This document shows positions 9,296 through 18,615 of a DNA stretch of 64,000 nt, one piece after another. The notes beneath the pieces are model-generated. The model was given only the letters and a program-made list of their open reading frames with translations, made no database searches and had not been told where the DNA came from. Source of the DNA: Caloramator australicus RC3 (GTDB lineage: Bacteria; Bacillota; Clostridia; Clostridiales; Caloramatoraceae). The stretch is from assembly GCF_000297115.1 (NCBI RefSeq), contig NZ_CAKP01000065.1:25470-89469 (forward strand), written 5' to 3'. The number at the start of each line of letters is the position of its first letter. The stretch's first letter is position 1. Position numbers and translations under genes: made by a program.

Positions 9296-9376
9296 AAGTT
9301 TTTTAAAAAAATAAGAAATATTAAGAAAATTATAGATAATTAATGAAAAGAATATAAATTTTAAGCTAATTCAGAT

Positions 9377-9405
9377 TTGTAAATTAAATACTTTATGAAT
9401 AATAT
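9377..9405 (+). promoter_or_regulatory. Sigma-A promoter for the GH13_18/ABC/GH38 operon
   Basis: TTGTAA (9377-9382), 17-bp spacer, TAATAT (9400-9405). The predicted start near 9412 places the operator at 9424 immediately downstream, as expected for repression by road-block. Confidence 0.5.
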
Positions 9406-9423
9406 TGAATTAAGAAATGAATT

Positions 9424-9437
9424 TAAAAACGTTTTCA
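9424..9437. promoter_or_regulatory. LacI/cre-type operator 2
   Basis: TAAAAACGTTTTCA matches the cre consensus at 13 of 14 positions and contains the perfect CG-centred palindrome AAAACGTTTT. It lies just downstream of the predicted start of the rightward operon and 23 bases before the ATG at 9460. Confidence 0.6.
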
Positions 9438-9459
9438 CAAAAACTTAAGGAGGATGGGA

Positions 9460-11166
9460 ATGTCTGAGAAGGTTAAAGAAAAAATAGAGTTTTTATATAA
9501 AGGACAAGATACAGAAAAAATATTTTCTGAGATAATGAGTATAATAAAAAATTTCAAGAACCAAAGAAAAAGAAAGGAGTTCTTCGATCAGGAAGATGTT
9601 ATTTTAATTACCTATGGTGATCAGTTTAAGGGTAATGATAAAAATCCTTTATTCTATCTAAAACAGTTTTGTGATGAGTATATTAAAGATATCATAAATA
9701 CCATTCATATCCTTCCCTTTTTCCCTTATTCATCTGATGATGGATTTTCGGTTATAGACTATAAAAAAGTTGATCCAGATTTAGGCGATTGGGAAGATAT
9801 AAAAGAGCTATCAAAGGAATATAGGTTGATGTTTGATTTTGTATGCAACCACATATCTTCAAAAAGCGATTGGTTTTTAGGGTATTTAAATGGAAAAGAG
9901 GAATATAAGGATTATTTTATAGAGGCAGATCCCAATGAGGACCTTTCTAAAGTTGTAAGACCTAGGGCATTACCTCTTTTAACTGCCTTTGATACAAAAA
10001 ATGGGAAAAAATATGTTTGGACAACGTTTAGTGAAGATCAGATAGATTTAAACTACAAAAATCCAAAGGTTTTAATAGAAATGATAAAAATATTGCTTTA
10101 TTACATAGAACAAGGTGCAGATATAATAAGGCTGGATGCTATAGGTTTTTTATGGAAGGAGATTGGGACAAGCTGTATTCACCTTGAACAAACACATAAA
10201 GTTGTTCAGCTTTTTAGAGATATAATACAGCTCACAGCAAAAGAAGTTAAAATTATTACAGAAACTAATGTGCCCCATAAGGATAATATATCATATTTTG
10301 GCGATGGATATAACGAAGCACATATGGTTTACCAATTTCCACTGCCACCATTAGTATTATATACATTTATGTGCGGAGATTCTAGAGTATTTACAAATTG
10401 GGCAAAGAATATTAAACCTATTTCAGAAGAAACGGCCTTCTTCAACTTTTTAGCATCCCACGATGGAGTAGGCTTAAACCCTTTGAGAGGTATTGTTTCA
10501 GAAGATGAAATAAATAAACTTGTTGAATTGACAATCAAAAGAGGCGGACTTGTATCATATAAATACAATCCAGATGGAAGCAAAAGCCCATATGAATTGA
10601 ATATATCCTATTTTAATGCCTTAAGCGATGAAGATGAGAGAGAGGAAATTAAAATTAGGAAGTTTTTAAATGCCTATTCTATCGCTTTAGCAATGCAAGG
10701 TGTTCCAGGAATTTATATACATAGTATATTAGGCTCACAAAATTACCATGAAGGAGTAAAGATTACAGGACAAAATAGGACTATTAATAGAGAAAAGTTT
10801 GAGTATTCTAAGATAAAAGAAGAACTTGATATCAAAAACAATTTAAGATATAGAGTTTATAATGGAATAAAAGAATTGTTAAAAATAAGAAAGCAATATA
10901 GTGCCTTTCATCCAAATTCAAAGCAAGATATCTTAGAAATTTCGAGGGATGTAATAGCAACACTGCGCTCATCAGATAAGGGAAAAATATTGGCTTTAAA
11001 TAATATTACAAACAAAAAATTGGTATTAAAAATTGATAAAGAAAAAATTAAATGCACTAAAGGAGAAATTATTTCTCTTATTGATAAAAAAATTATTATA
11101 ACTAATGATGATAGCATTGAGATTTCTTTAGATCCTTATGAATTTTTGTGGTTACATTATGCTTAA
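9460..11166 (+). CDS. GH13_18 glycoside phosphorylase, probable glucosylglycerate phosphorylase
   Basis: A 568-residue alpha-amylase-family enzyme of the sucrose-phosphorylase subfamily. The catalytic residues are visible: nucleophile Asp226 in RLDAIGFLWKEIGT, acid/base Glu268 in ITETNVP, and stabiliser Asp335 in SHDGVGLNPLRG. GH13_18 members phosphorolyse sucrose, sucrose 6'-phosphate, glucosylglycerol or 2-O-alpha-glucosylglycerate to glucose 1-phosphate plus acceptor. The divergent glycerate kinase argues for glucosylglycerate, giving glycerate; this is inference from context. ATG 9460 is chosen over 9454 because the AAGGAGG site (9447-9453) abuts the latter. No signal peptide, so it acts inside the cell after ABC import. 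Confidence 0.82.
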   Translation: MSEKVKEKIEFLYKGQDTEKIFSEIMSIIKNFKNQRKRKEFFDQEDVILITYGDQFKGNDKNPLFYLKQFCDEYIKDIINTIHILPFFPYSSDDGFSVIDYKKVDPDLGDWEDIKELSKEYRLMFDFVCNHISSKSDWFLGYLNGKEEYKDYFIEADPNEDLSKVVRPRALPLLTAFDTKNGKKYVWTTFSEDQIDLNYKNPKVLIEMIKILLYYIEQGADIIRLDAIGFLWKEIGTSCIHLEQTHKVVQLFRDIIQLTAKEVKIITETNVPHKDNISYFGDGYNEAHMVYQFPLPPLVLYTFMCGDSRVFTNWAKNIKPISEETAFFNFLASHDGVGLNPLRGIVSEDEINKLVELTIKRGGLVSYKYNPDGSKSPYELNISYFNALSDEDEREEIKIRKFLNAYSIALAMQGVPGIYIHSILGSQNYHEGVKITGQNRTINREKFEYSKIKEELDIKNNLRYRVYNGIKELLKIRKQYSAFHPNSKQDILEISRDVIATLRSSDKGKILALNNITNKKLVLKIDKEKIKCTKGEIISLIDKKIIITNDDSIEISLDPYEFLWLHYA

Positions 11167-11267
11167 TTTTATAAATTTTAATTTTCTAAGGGGGGTGAAG
11201 TTTTAATTTTTATAAATATTTTTATGTATATCAAAAATAAAGTGAAATAAATTAGGGGGGAAATACT

Positions 11268-12719
11268 GTGTTAAAAAAATTATTAAGCCTTTTTATGAGT
11301 TTAACAGTTTTATTGGGGCTTCTTAGTGGATGCAGCAAACAGACATCAAGTGATGATACAGAAAAATTTAAGGGCAAAGAAGTTACAATTTACATCAGAA
11401 TGATGGAGGCGCAAGATAAATGGTTTAGGGAAAACATTATTGCTGCTTTTGAACAAAAATACGGGGTAAAGATTAATGTTAGAACATTTGAAAAGGATAC
11501 AGACCTTCATAACATTTTGGAACTAGATAAGGATAAAAATACAATAGCATTGGTTAAGGTTCCTTTTATGCAGATATATCCACTTGCAAAAAAGGGATTA
11601 ATTATGAGCTTGGATGAAGCTGTAGGTGAAAAGTATAAAGAGGATATCAAGGAATATGTTGACAAAGCAATTGAGATGGCAACAATTGATGGAAAAGTTT
11701 ACTATATTCCAAGAAAACTCGAAACTAATACCCTTTTATATTTAAAATCCAAAGTTGAAGATGCGGTAAACAATTGGGAAAAGATGAAACCTCAAATAAA
11801 TAAAATGTTTAAAAAGGAAAATGGTTATGGATTGCCTGATGGTTATACTTTAGAAGCAGATCCAAATCAATGGGATTGGTATGATTTAGCTGTTGTAGGT
11901 TATTACTGGGCAAATACACCTTACAATGGGACTAAAGAACCAAGAATAGCTCACAGAGCAAAGAAATATGAAGGTACTGTTATTGAAATTATGACAAAGG
12001 TATATCAAATGGGCGGAAATCAGGATGATATGCTTGCCATGAATACTCAACCTGTAAAAGACACATTCCAATGGGAAGCCTTCTTTAAAAAGAATGGATT
12101 ATATAACCCAGCAATGTGGCAGGAAGGATGGTCAGGCGGTGGTATTTGGAATGCTATGGCACAGGGTAAAGTTTTCTTAGCATTTATGCACCAAATAGAT
12201 GCCTTCTTTATACATGGAGGTAGCGATCCATCAATGCAAGGATTCTTAGCAAACCCAGATGATATGGGACTTGCAATTATGCCAATGGGGGCATCATTAG
12301 AGATAAAAGATGGACAACCAGCAAGAGTTGGAGGTCACCATTCACAGGCTGCAGGCTGGTGGTGGGGGATTCCAAAATCAACACCAGACAAGGAACTTTC
12401 ATATACTCTTGCAAGATTTATTACAAACAAAGAAAATCATGCTAAAGAATGTGCAACCTTTGGTATGATGCCAATTAGAAAGGATATATATGAAAATCTA
12501 AATGAAAACTTTAAGGAAGTGTGGATGCAAGATGTATTTAAAACTGCTATGGAACAAGAAAGTCAAGGAATATTACCTGCACCAATGGTTTCTCAATGGC
12601 CGGCAATTCAAAATCTTTACCTTGAAGCATGGTATGATATAGTTGTTGGTGATAAGGATTATTCAAAGACACTTGATGAAGTTTACGCACCTAAAGCAAA
12701 GCAGGAATTAAGCAAATAG
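11268..12719 (+). CDS. Sugar ABC transporter substrate-binding lipoprotein (family 1)
   Basis: A 483-residue extracellular solute-binding protein. The signal peptide ends in the lipobox LLSGC (Cys22), so it is anchored on the membrane outer face. The body has the family 1 layout, with EVTIYIRMMEAQDKW at the start of the mature fold and aromatic-rich stretches (residues about 190-200 and 280-300) suited to sugar binding. The GTG start follows AGGGGGG. It is the binding protein for the two permeases and MsmX-like ATPase downstream. A strong hairpin after its stop is typical of genes expressed above their permeases. Confidence 0.9.
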   Translation: MLKKLLSLFMSLTVLLGLLSGCSKQTSSDDTEKFKGKEVTIYIRMMEAQDKWFRENIIAAFEQKYGVKINVRTFEKDTDLHNILELDKDKNTIALVKVPFMQIYPLAKKGLIMSLDEAVGEKYKEDIKEYVDKAIEMATIDGKVYYIPRKLETNTLLYLKSKVEDAVNNWEKMKPQINKMFKKENGYGLPDGYTLEADPNQWDWYDLAVVGYYWANTPYNGTKEPRIAHRAKKYEGTVIEIMTKVYQMGGNQDDMLAMNTQPVKDTFQWEAFFKKNGLYNPAMWQEGWSGGGIWNAMAQGKVFLAFMHQIDAFFIHGGSDPSMQGFLANPDDMGLAIMPMGASLEIKDGQPARVGGHHSQAAGWWWGIPKSTPDKELSYTLARFITNKENHAKECATFGMMPIRKDIYENLNENFKEVWMQDVFKTAMEQESQGILPAPMVSQWPAIQNLYLEAWYDIVVGDKDYSKTLDEVYAPKAKQELSK

Positions 12720-12720
12720 A

Positions 12721-12751
12721 TTAGAACTGTGGATTTATTCCACAGTTCTAA
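12721..12751 (+). terminator. Intercistronic hairpin after binding-protein gene
   Basis: Perfect 12-bp stem TTAGAACTGTGG / CCACAGTTCTAA with a 7-base loop, followed by a weak ATTTTAAT tail. It probably stabilises or partially terminates the message so that the binding protein is made in excess of the permeases. Confidence 0.7.
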
Positions 12752-12774
12752 ATTTTAATAAATGAGGTGATACA

Positions 12775-13683
12775 TTGCGTAAAATATTGATAGCTTTTAG
12801 AAAGAATTCATTCTTAATATATTCTCTTATACCAGCATTTTTATATATAGGTTTTTTTGCTCTAATAATCGGTTTTTATCTTTTAAAGCTTTCACTAACT
12901 AAATACGCTGGAGGAGATGTAGTTTTGTCGTCTACTCTTTATAATTACATTAAAATTTTTGATGATCCTATGTTTAATAAGGAATTTTCTGATGCATTTA
13001 GGAGGACTTTAATATTTGTAATTGTAGTTACGCCCCTACAACTTGTTACTGGTCTTATAACTGCTATGCTTATAAATAAAAGTTTTGCTGGAAGGGGTAT
13101 TGTAAGGAGTATTTTGCTTCTTCCGCTTGCAATTCCTACAATAGTTACAACTTCGGTTCTATTGATATTGTTTAGTAAAGGCGGACATATGACTAGCCTT
13201 TTGATGGGCAGATATAGTTTTTTCCCTAAAATTTTTGATTATGAGATTTCTTTTATAAGCAATCCATACACATCCATAGGCTTATCCATATTTGGTAAAG
13301 TATGGAGAGATACACCTATTTCAATGCTTATATTACTATCGGGATTACAACAGATAAACGAGGAACAATACGAAGCTGCAAGGACTATGGGAGCAACTGC
13401 AGTGCAAAACTTTTTTTATATTACAATTCCATTGCTTATGCCATCAATTAGTTCGGTATTAATTTTAAGATCAATTGAGGCATGGAAGGAATTTATATTT
13501 CCTTATATATTGGCACCTTCATATCCAATTTTAGGAGTTTTAATAGAAAAATATTATGTACAGCTTATGGACCCTGGAACAGCAGCTATGGTTGGAATTG
13601 TTTTGATTGTTTGTATATTAGTAACATCATATGTTCTAACTTATATTCTGAATAAAATTAATAGATACCTCATTAGAGCATAA
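12775..13683 (+). CDS. Sugar ABC transporter permease (MalF-like)
   Basis: A 302-residue inner-membrane permease with six predicted transmembrane segments, starting from TTG after a GAGGTGA site. The EAA loop that docks with the ATPase is visible as EQYEAARTMGATAVQNFFYITIPLLMPSI near residues 200-228. It pairs with the next permease to form the channel of the importer for the substrate processed by the GH13_18 and/or GH38 enzymes of this operon. Confidence 0.9.
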   Translation: MRKILIAFRKNSFLIYSLIPAFLYIGFFALIIGFYLLKLSLTKYAGGDVVLSSTLYNYIKIFDDPMFNKEFSDAFRRTLIFVIVVTPLQLVTGLITAMLINKSFAGRGIVRSILLLPLAIPTIVTTSVLLILFSKGGHMTSLLMGRYSFFPKIFDYEISFISNPYTSIGLSIFGKVWRDTPISMLILLSGLQQINEEQYEAARTMGATAVQNFFYITIPLLMPSISSVLILRSIEAWKEFIFPYILAPSYPILGVLIEKYYVQLMDPGTAAMVGIVLIVCILVTSYVLTYILNKINRYLIRA

Positions 13684-13698
13684 ATAGGTGGTGATTAG

Positions 13699-14547
13699 AT
13701 GAAGAAAATAAATGCAGATAAAATAGTATGGTTGATTTTATTGATTTTATCCATTTTTCTTGTATTATTTCCTATTTATATTATGTTTAAATATTCTATA
13801 AGCGACAGAAGAAGCTGGATAACTGGAGGAGAGTATCCTGTTCCTTGGTGGCCCTTTAAACCAACACTTGAAATGTATAAGTATTATTTAGGGGATAAAA
13901 GATTCTGGAGCAATGGATGGCTAAGCCTTAAAATAGCATTATTAACGGTTTCTTTTTCATTAATCTTGGGAACGCCAGCCGCGTATTCCCTTGCAAGATT
14001 TAAGTTTAATGGTAAAGCATTTTTACTTTTTCTAATACTTGCCATAAGATTTTATCCGGATATATCATCTGTTATTCCAGTGTCCTATATTTTTAATAAA
14101 TCATTTTTATATAATCTTCCAAATGAAATTAAAATATCATTGGCCCATTGTTTGCTTAGCTTACCATATATAATTTTCATAGCACAGGGCGTTTTTGAAA
14201 CTATACCTGTTGACTTAGAAGAACAGGCTTTGATTTTAGGGACCTCAAGATTTTATGCCTTTTTAAGAATAGTTTTACCTATAGCAGCACCGGGGCTTGC
14301 AGCAGGAGCTATATATTCCTTTTTGCTTTCTTGGAATGAATTTGTTTTTTCATATTTTATAACAGCTACTTCGGTTTCCAGTGAGGTTCCGCTACCTGTA
14401 TATTTAAAGACTCTCCTTGGTTCCTTTTCACCTAATCTAGTATCTATATCAACATTGTCGCTGCTTGTTTCGATACCAGTTATCATATTTACATTCATTG
14501 TTCAAAAGTATATGATTGCTGGGATGATTAAGGGAGCTGTTAAGTAA
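13699..14547 (+). CDS. Sugar ABC transporter permease (MalG-like)
   Basis: A 282-residue permease with about six transmembrane helices. The EAA loop is DLEEQALILGTSRFYAFLRIVLPIAAPG near residues 173-200. It begins 15 bases after the partner permease and is followed by the ATPase gene. The C-terminal AGMIKGAVK is the usual ending of MalG-type permeases. Confidence 0.9.
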   Translation: MKKINADKIVWLILLILSIFLVLFPIYIMFKYSISDRRSWITGGEYPVPWWPFKPTLEMYKYYLGDKRFWSNGWLSLKIALLTVSFSLILGTPAAYSLARFKFNGKAFLLFLILAIRFYPDISSVIPVSYIFNKSFLYNLPNEIKISLAHCLLSLPYIIFIAQGVFETIPVDLEEQALILGTSRFYAFLRIVLPIAAPGLAAGAIYSFLLSWNEFVFSYFITATSVSSEVPLPVYLKTLLGSFSPNLVSISTLSLLVSIPVIIFTFIVQKYMIAGMIKGAVK

Positions 14548-14564
14548 AGGATGGAGGTAAGAAA

Positions 14565-15647
14565 ATGGCAGAGTTAAAGTTAATGAATATAAACAAAAGA
14601 TATCCCAATGGATTTCATGCAGTAAAGGACTTAAACATATATGTAAGTGATGGTGAATTTTTAAGTCTTGTTGGGCCCTCAGGCTGTGGAAAGTCAACAA
14701 CCCTCAGGATGATAGCTGGACTGGAAGATATAAGTGAAGGGGAACTTTATATTGGAAATAGACTTTCTAACGACATCCCTGCAAAGGATAGAGGTATTGC
14801 AATGGTTTTTCAAAGTTATGCACTTTTCCCACATATGACGGTTGAAGCAAATATAACCTTTGGACTTAAGATTAAAAAGGTTCCTGAGAAAATTAGAAAG
14901 GAAAAACTTAATTGGGTCCTAGAACTTTTGGACTTAAAGGGGCTTGAGAATAGGAAGCCTGCTGAACTTTCAGGGGGGCAAAGACAAAGAGTAGCCCTTG
15001 GAAGAGCATTAGTTTTAGATCCAGATGTTTTACTTTTAGATGAACCTTTGTCTAATTTGGATGCTAAATTAAGGGTGAAAATGAGAACAGAACTTAAAAG
15101 GATACATAAAAAATTAAAATCCACTATAATTTACGTAACGCATGATCAGGCTGAGGCAATGACCTTGAGCGATAGAATAGCTGTTATGAAGGATGGGAAA
15201 TTAATGCAGATAGGTACTCCGTCTGAAATTTATAATAACCCTGCCAATAAGTTTGTGGCTGGTTTTGTAGGAAGCCCTGCTATGAATTTCATAAGTGGTG
15301 AGCTGAAATTAATAGATAATAAAAATTATTTTGTATTTGAAATGGGGAAAATAGAACTTCCTGAATTATTGAAGGAGAAAATAAAAGAAAGCATAAAGGG
15401 TAAAGATGTAGTTTTAGGAATAAGACCAGAGGATATTGAAATTAGCTTTGAAAAAGATAATAACTCTTTAACTGGGGTTACATCTATAAGAGAAACATTA
15501 GGTTCTGACGATTATGTAACTGTTGAAATGGGGAATATTTTATTGACTGTAAGGGTGGAACCTGAAAAGTTTATCCCTATGGATGAAAAATGTTATTTAA
15601 AATTGAAAGGCAATAAGATGCATTTATTCAATAAAGATGAAGACTAA
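14565..15647 (+). CDS. Sugar ABC transporter ATPase (MsmX/UgpC type)
   Basis: A 360-residue ATPase. Walker A GPSGCGKST at about residues 38-46, signature LSGGQRQRVALGRALV near 135-150, Walker B LLLDEPLSNLD near 157-167, switch histidine in YVTHDQAEAMTL near 190. A C-terminal TOBE/regulatory domain contains LGIRPEDIEI. Such ATPases energise carbohydrate importers and may be shared between several systems. It has its own ribosome site and follows the permeases by 17 bases. Confidence 0.92.
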   Translation: MAELKLMNINKRYPNGFHAVKDLNIYVSDGEFLSLVGPSGCGKSTTLRMIAGLEDISEGELYIGNRLSNDIPAKDRGIAMVFQSYALFPHMTVEANITFGLKIKKVPEKIRKEKLNWVLELLDLKGLENRKPAELSGGQRQRVALGRALVLDPDVLLLDEPLSNLDAKLRVKMRTELKRIHKKLKSTIIYVTHDQAEAMTLSDRIAVMKDGKLMQIGTPSEIYNNPANKFVAGFVGSPAMNFISGELKLIDNKNYFVFEMGKIELPELLKEKIKESIKGKDVVLGIRPEDIEISFEKDNNSLTGVTSIRETLGSDDYVTVEMGNILLTVRVEPEKFIPMDEKCYLKLKGNKMHLFNKDED

Positions 15648-15660
15648 TAGGAGGAGAGCA

Positions 15661-18603
15661 ATGAAAAAAGGGACAGTATCAATAATTTCACACACACATT
15701 GGGATAGAGAGTGGTATCTTAATAGCCCCTATACAAATGAGTGGCTTTTAAAGTTTTTTGATTCATTATTTGAGGTATTTGAAAAAAGATCGGATTTTAA
15801 GTTTGTGCTGGATGGCCAAACACTAATCTTAGAAGACTATTTGGATGAACTTAATAAAAAGGGATTAAATGTAGAGGATTATAAGAATAAATTAAAACAT
15901 TACATTGAAAAGGGAAATTTGGTTATCGGACCATATTATATGCAAACGGATTGGAAGATAGTCGATGAAGAGTGTTTAGTTAGAAATATATTATATGGCC
16001 TTAAAATATCAAAAGAATTTGGCAGGCCTATGATGATAGGGTGGCTTTTAGATAATTTTGGGCAAGTAAGTCAGTGCCCTCAGATACACAAAAAATTTGG
16101 AATTGACTCTCTAGTTGTATGGAGAGGAGCTAAATTTGAAAATGATAATATAAAATCAGAATTTATATGGCAGTCACCGGATAAAAGTGAAGTTTTAGCT
16201 TCATATTTAATAGCAAGTTATAGAAATGGAATGAGATTAGGTGAATTTAAGGATATATTTAAAAAGAGGATTGAAAGTGAGTATGAAAAACTAAAGGATT
16301 TTACAATTTCAAATAATGTGCTCATTATGAACGGATATGATCAGGAAATATATCCTGATGATGTTTTAGAGCTTTTAGAAGATGTTCAATTCGAAAATAT
16401 AGATGTTAAGCAAGTATTGCCTCAGGAATATTTTGAAAACATAAGACGATTTAAAGAAAAGATGATTAAAATAGATGAAATACTAGATTGTGGAAAACTA
16501 ATTTCAGTATTTCCAGGTGTTGTATCAACTAGAAACTATCTAAAAATAAAGAATTATAATTGTGAAACAAAGCTTATAAGGCAGCTAGAGCCTTTAATTG
16601 GAATGGGATATATTTTAGGACAAAATATATACATAGATAGAGATAATATATGGAGGACTTTATTAAAGAATCATCCCCATGATAGCATTTGCGGAGTAAG
16701 TATAGATGATGTTCATAGGGATATGGAAGAAAGATATCAAGTGATTGAAAAAGTAACCTTAGATGGGATAGAAAGTTCTTTATCGAGGATAATTCCACTT
16801 ATAGAAACTGACGGAGACAGTAAAAATCAAGTTGTGGTATTTAACCTTTATCCGGTAGAAAGAAAAGAAACGGTTATATTAGAGGATAACTATGAGGGGT
16901 TAATACCTGTCGATGAAGATGGTAAGGAGATAGTGTTTGAAAGGGTTAATGGGAAAATAATTTTATTTTTACAGGGTATAAAGCCTTTTGGATTTAAAAG
17001 GATATATTTTAATGAGAAGGAAATAGAAAGGAATAAGGAAGATGGAATAAAGATTTACGATGATGTAATCGAAAACAAGTTCCTCTTGATAAAAATAAAC
17101 GAAAACGGAACATTTGATTTATACGACAAGGAAACAGGGAAAGAATATAAAAATCTTTGCTATTTTGAGGATGAAGCCGATGCAGGAGATGAGTATAACT
17201 TTAGCTATATAGTCAAAGATGAGAAAATCAATACATTAAATTTAAAAGCAAAGATAAAAATTGTTGAAAAAAGTTCTTTAAGAGCAGTTATAAGGATTGA
17301 ATATGTCATTAGACTTCCAGAAAAATTAGAAGGCAATTTAAGATCCAATAATAAAATTGATTTACCAATAGTAAATTACATAACGGTGGAGGCTGATTCT
17401 AAAGTAATAAAATTTAAAACCTTCATAAAAAATACTGCAAAGGATCATAGGTTAAGGGTATTGTTCCCTTTAAATATTAAAACCAATTTTATTAATTCCT
17501 ATACTCAGTATGACATATATAATGAAACAACTAATGTAGATGATGAATATTATAAAATCCCAGATAAAGTTAAAAGGATAGTAAAGGGTGCAAGGGAACC
17601 CTTTGAATCAAGGACAAAGCTAACAAAGGGATTAATAGACTTCAATGATAAAAGTAACGGTTTTGCAATATTAACTAAAGGGCTTTATGAATATGAAGTT
17701 ATTAAGGGTAATATTATCGCTTTGACCTTATTTAGAGCAGTAGATAGAATAGCAAAGGAAAATTTATTAACAAGAGAAGGCGATGCGGGTCCTAATATTT
17801 TTACTCCTGAAGCAGAGTGCTTAAGGGATATGATTTTTGAATATGCTGTTATTCCTCATAATTGCAAAATTGATCTTATCAATTACTATGCTTTATATAA
17901 TTCACCTTTAATTATTGTTGAAACGGATAAGCATAGAGGAACTGTAAAAGAGGATTTAGGATTGCTGGAAGTCATAGGTGAAAATATTAAAGTAACATCA
18001 ATAAAACCATCAGAAGATGGACAGGGATTGATAATAAGGCTTGTAAATTTAGATGAATTTGATAAAGAAATCAACATAAAAACATTATTAAGTGCCAAAA
18101 AAGTCTTTAAGGTCACATTAAATGAAGATGAAATAGAAGATTTACAAATAAATGATGGAAGAATAACGATAAATATTAAATCTAAGGAGATTACAACAAT
18201 AAAAATTATTTACGAATCCGCTGAAATGGATTTAGAAAAAGTAAACTTTAAAATATTGAATGAAGGTAATTTTTACGAGGATTTTTCAAATTACATTTCA
18301 TCTCCTTTAGTCACCATAGATGATGTAGAAAAAGAAAAGGAAAGAGCTAAAAAGCTGTTTGATCTAATGATTTCTTCAAAAACAGATTTAGAAAGGGAGA
18401 GCTATAATAGGGCATATTTAGAAGCAGAAATATCTTATTTACTTGCAAAAAGAACGCTATTAGAGCTGGAAAAAGAAAAAAATAAAGATGAATATGAAAG
18501 TTTTTTAAAAGAACTTGAAGAAAAGCTAAGGGAAATTGGATATAAACTAAATTTGAGCAGAGTAAGGAAAAGAGCGCTTGAAATGGTAGAAGAATATTTA
18601 TAA
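15661..18603 (+). CDS. GH38 alpha-mannosidase, long form
   Basis: A 980-residue GH38 enzyme. The zinc motif HTHWDREW (His13, Asp15), nucleophile Asp131 in GWLLDNFGQ and the second metal site NHPHDSICG (His340) are present, so it should be active. A long C-terminal beta domain follows, and the last 110 residues are Lys/Glu-rich and likely helical. ATG 15661 (after TAGGAGGA) is chosen; an upstream in-frame start would overlap the ATPase gene. No signal peptide, so the substrate is imported or phosphorylated first. In E. coli the GH38 enzyme MngB cleaves 6-phospho-mannosylglycerate, so a mannosylglycerate-type substrate is plausible beside a glycerate kinase; N-glycan mannosides are the alternative. 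Confidence 0.9.
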   Translation: MKKGTVSIISHTHWDREWYLNSPYTNEWLLKFFDSLFEVFEKRSDFKFVLDGQTLILEDYLDELNKKGLNVEDYKNKLKHYIEKGNLVIGPYYMQTDWKIVDEECLVRNILYGLKISKEFGRPMMIGWLLDNFGQVSQCPQIHKKFGIDSLVVWRGAKFENDNIKSEFIWQSPDKSEVLASYLIASYRNGMRLGEFKDIFKKRIESEYEKLKDFTISNNVLIMNGYDQEIYPDDVLELLEDVQFENIDVKQVLPQEYFENIRRFKEKMIKIDEILDCGKLISVFPGVVSTRNYLKIKNYNCETKLIRQLEPLIGMGYILGQNIYIDRDNIWRTLLKNHPHDSICGVSIDDVHRDMEERYQVIEKVTLDGIESSLSRIIPLIETDGDSKNQVVVFNLYPVERKETVILEDNYEGLIPVDEDGKEIVFERVNGKIILFLQGIKPFGFKRIYFNEKEIERNKEDGIKIYDDVIENKFLLIKINENGTFDLYDKETGKEYKNLCYFEDEADAGDEYNFSYIVKDEKINTLNLKAKIKIVEKSSLRAVIRIEYVIRLPEKLEGNLRSNNKIDLPIVNYITVEADSKVIKFKTFIKNTAKDHRLRVLFPLNIKTNFINSYTQYDIYNETTNVDDEYYKIPDKVKRIVKGAREPFESRTKLTKGLIDFNDKSNGFAILTKGLYEYEVIKGNIIALTLFRAVDRIAKENLLTREGDAGPNIFTPEAECLRDMIFEYAVIPHNCKIDLINYYALYNSPLIIVETDKHRGTVKEDLGLLEVIGENIKVTSIKPSEDGQGLIIRLVNLDEFDKEINIKTLLSAKKVFKVTLNEDEIEDLQINDGRITINIKSKEITTIKIIYESAEMDLEKVNFKILNEGNFYEDFSNYISSPLVTIDDVEKEKERAKKLFDLMISSKTDLERESYNRAYLEAEISYLLAKRTLLELEKEKNKDEYESFLKELEEKLREIGYKLNLSRVRKRALEMVEEYL

Positions 18604-18615
18604 GGAAGTGGCAAT

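Noticed and set aside
15637..15660. Upstream start for the long GH38 gene
   Set aside because: It would overlap the ATPase gene and lacks a ribosome site, whereas TAGGAGGA precedes the ATG at 15661.
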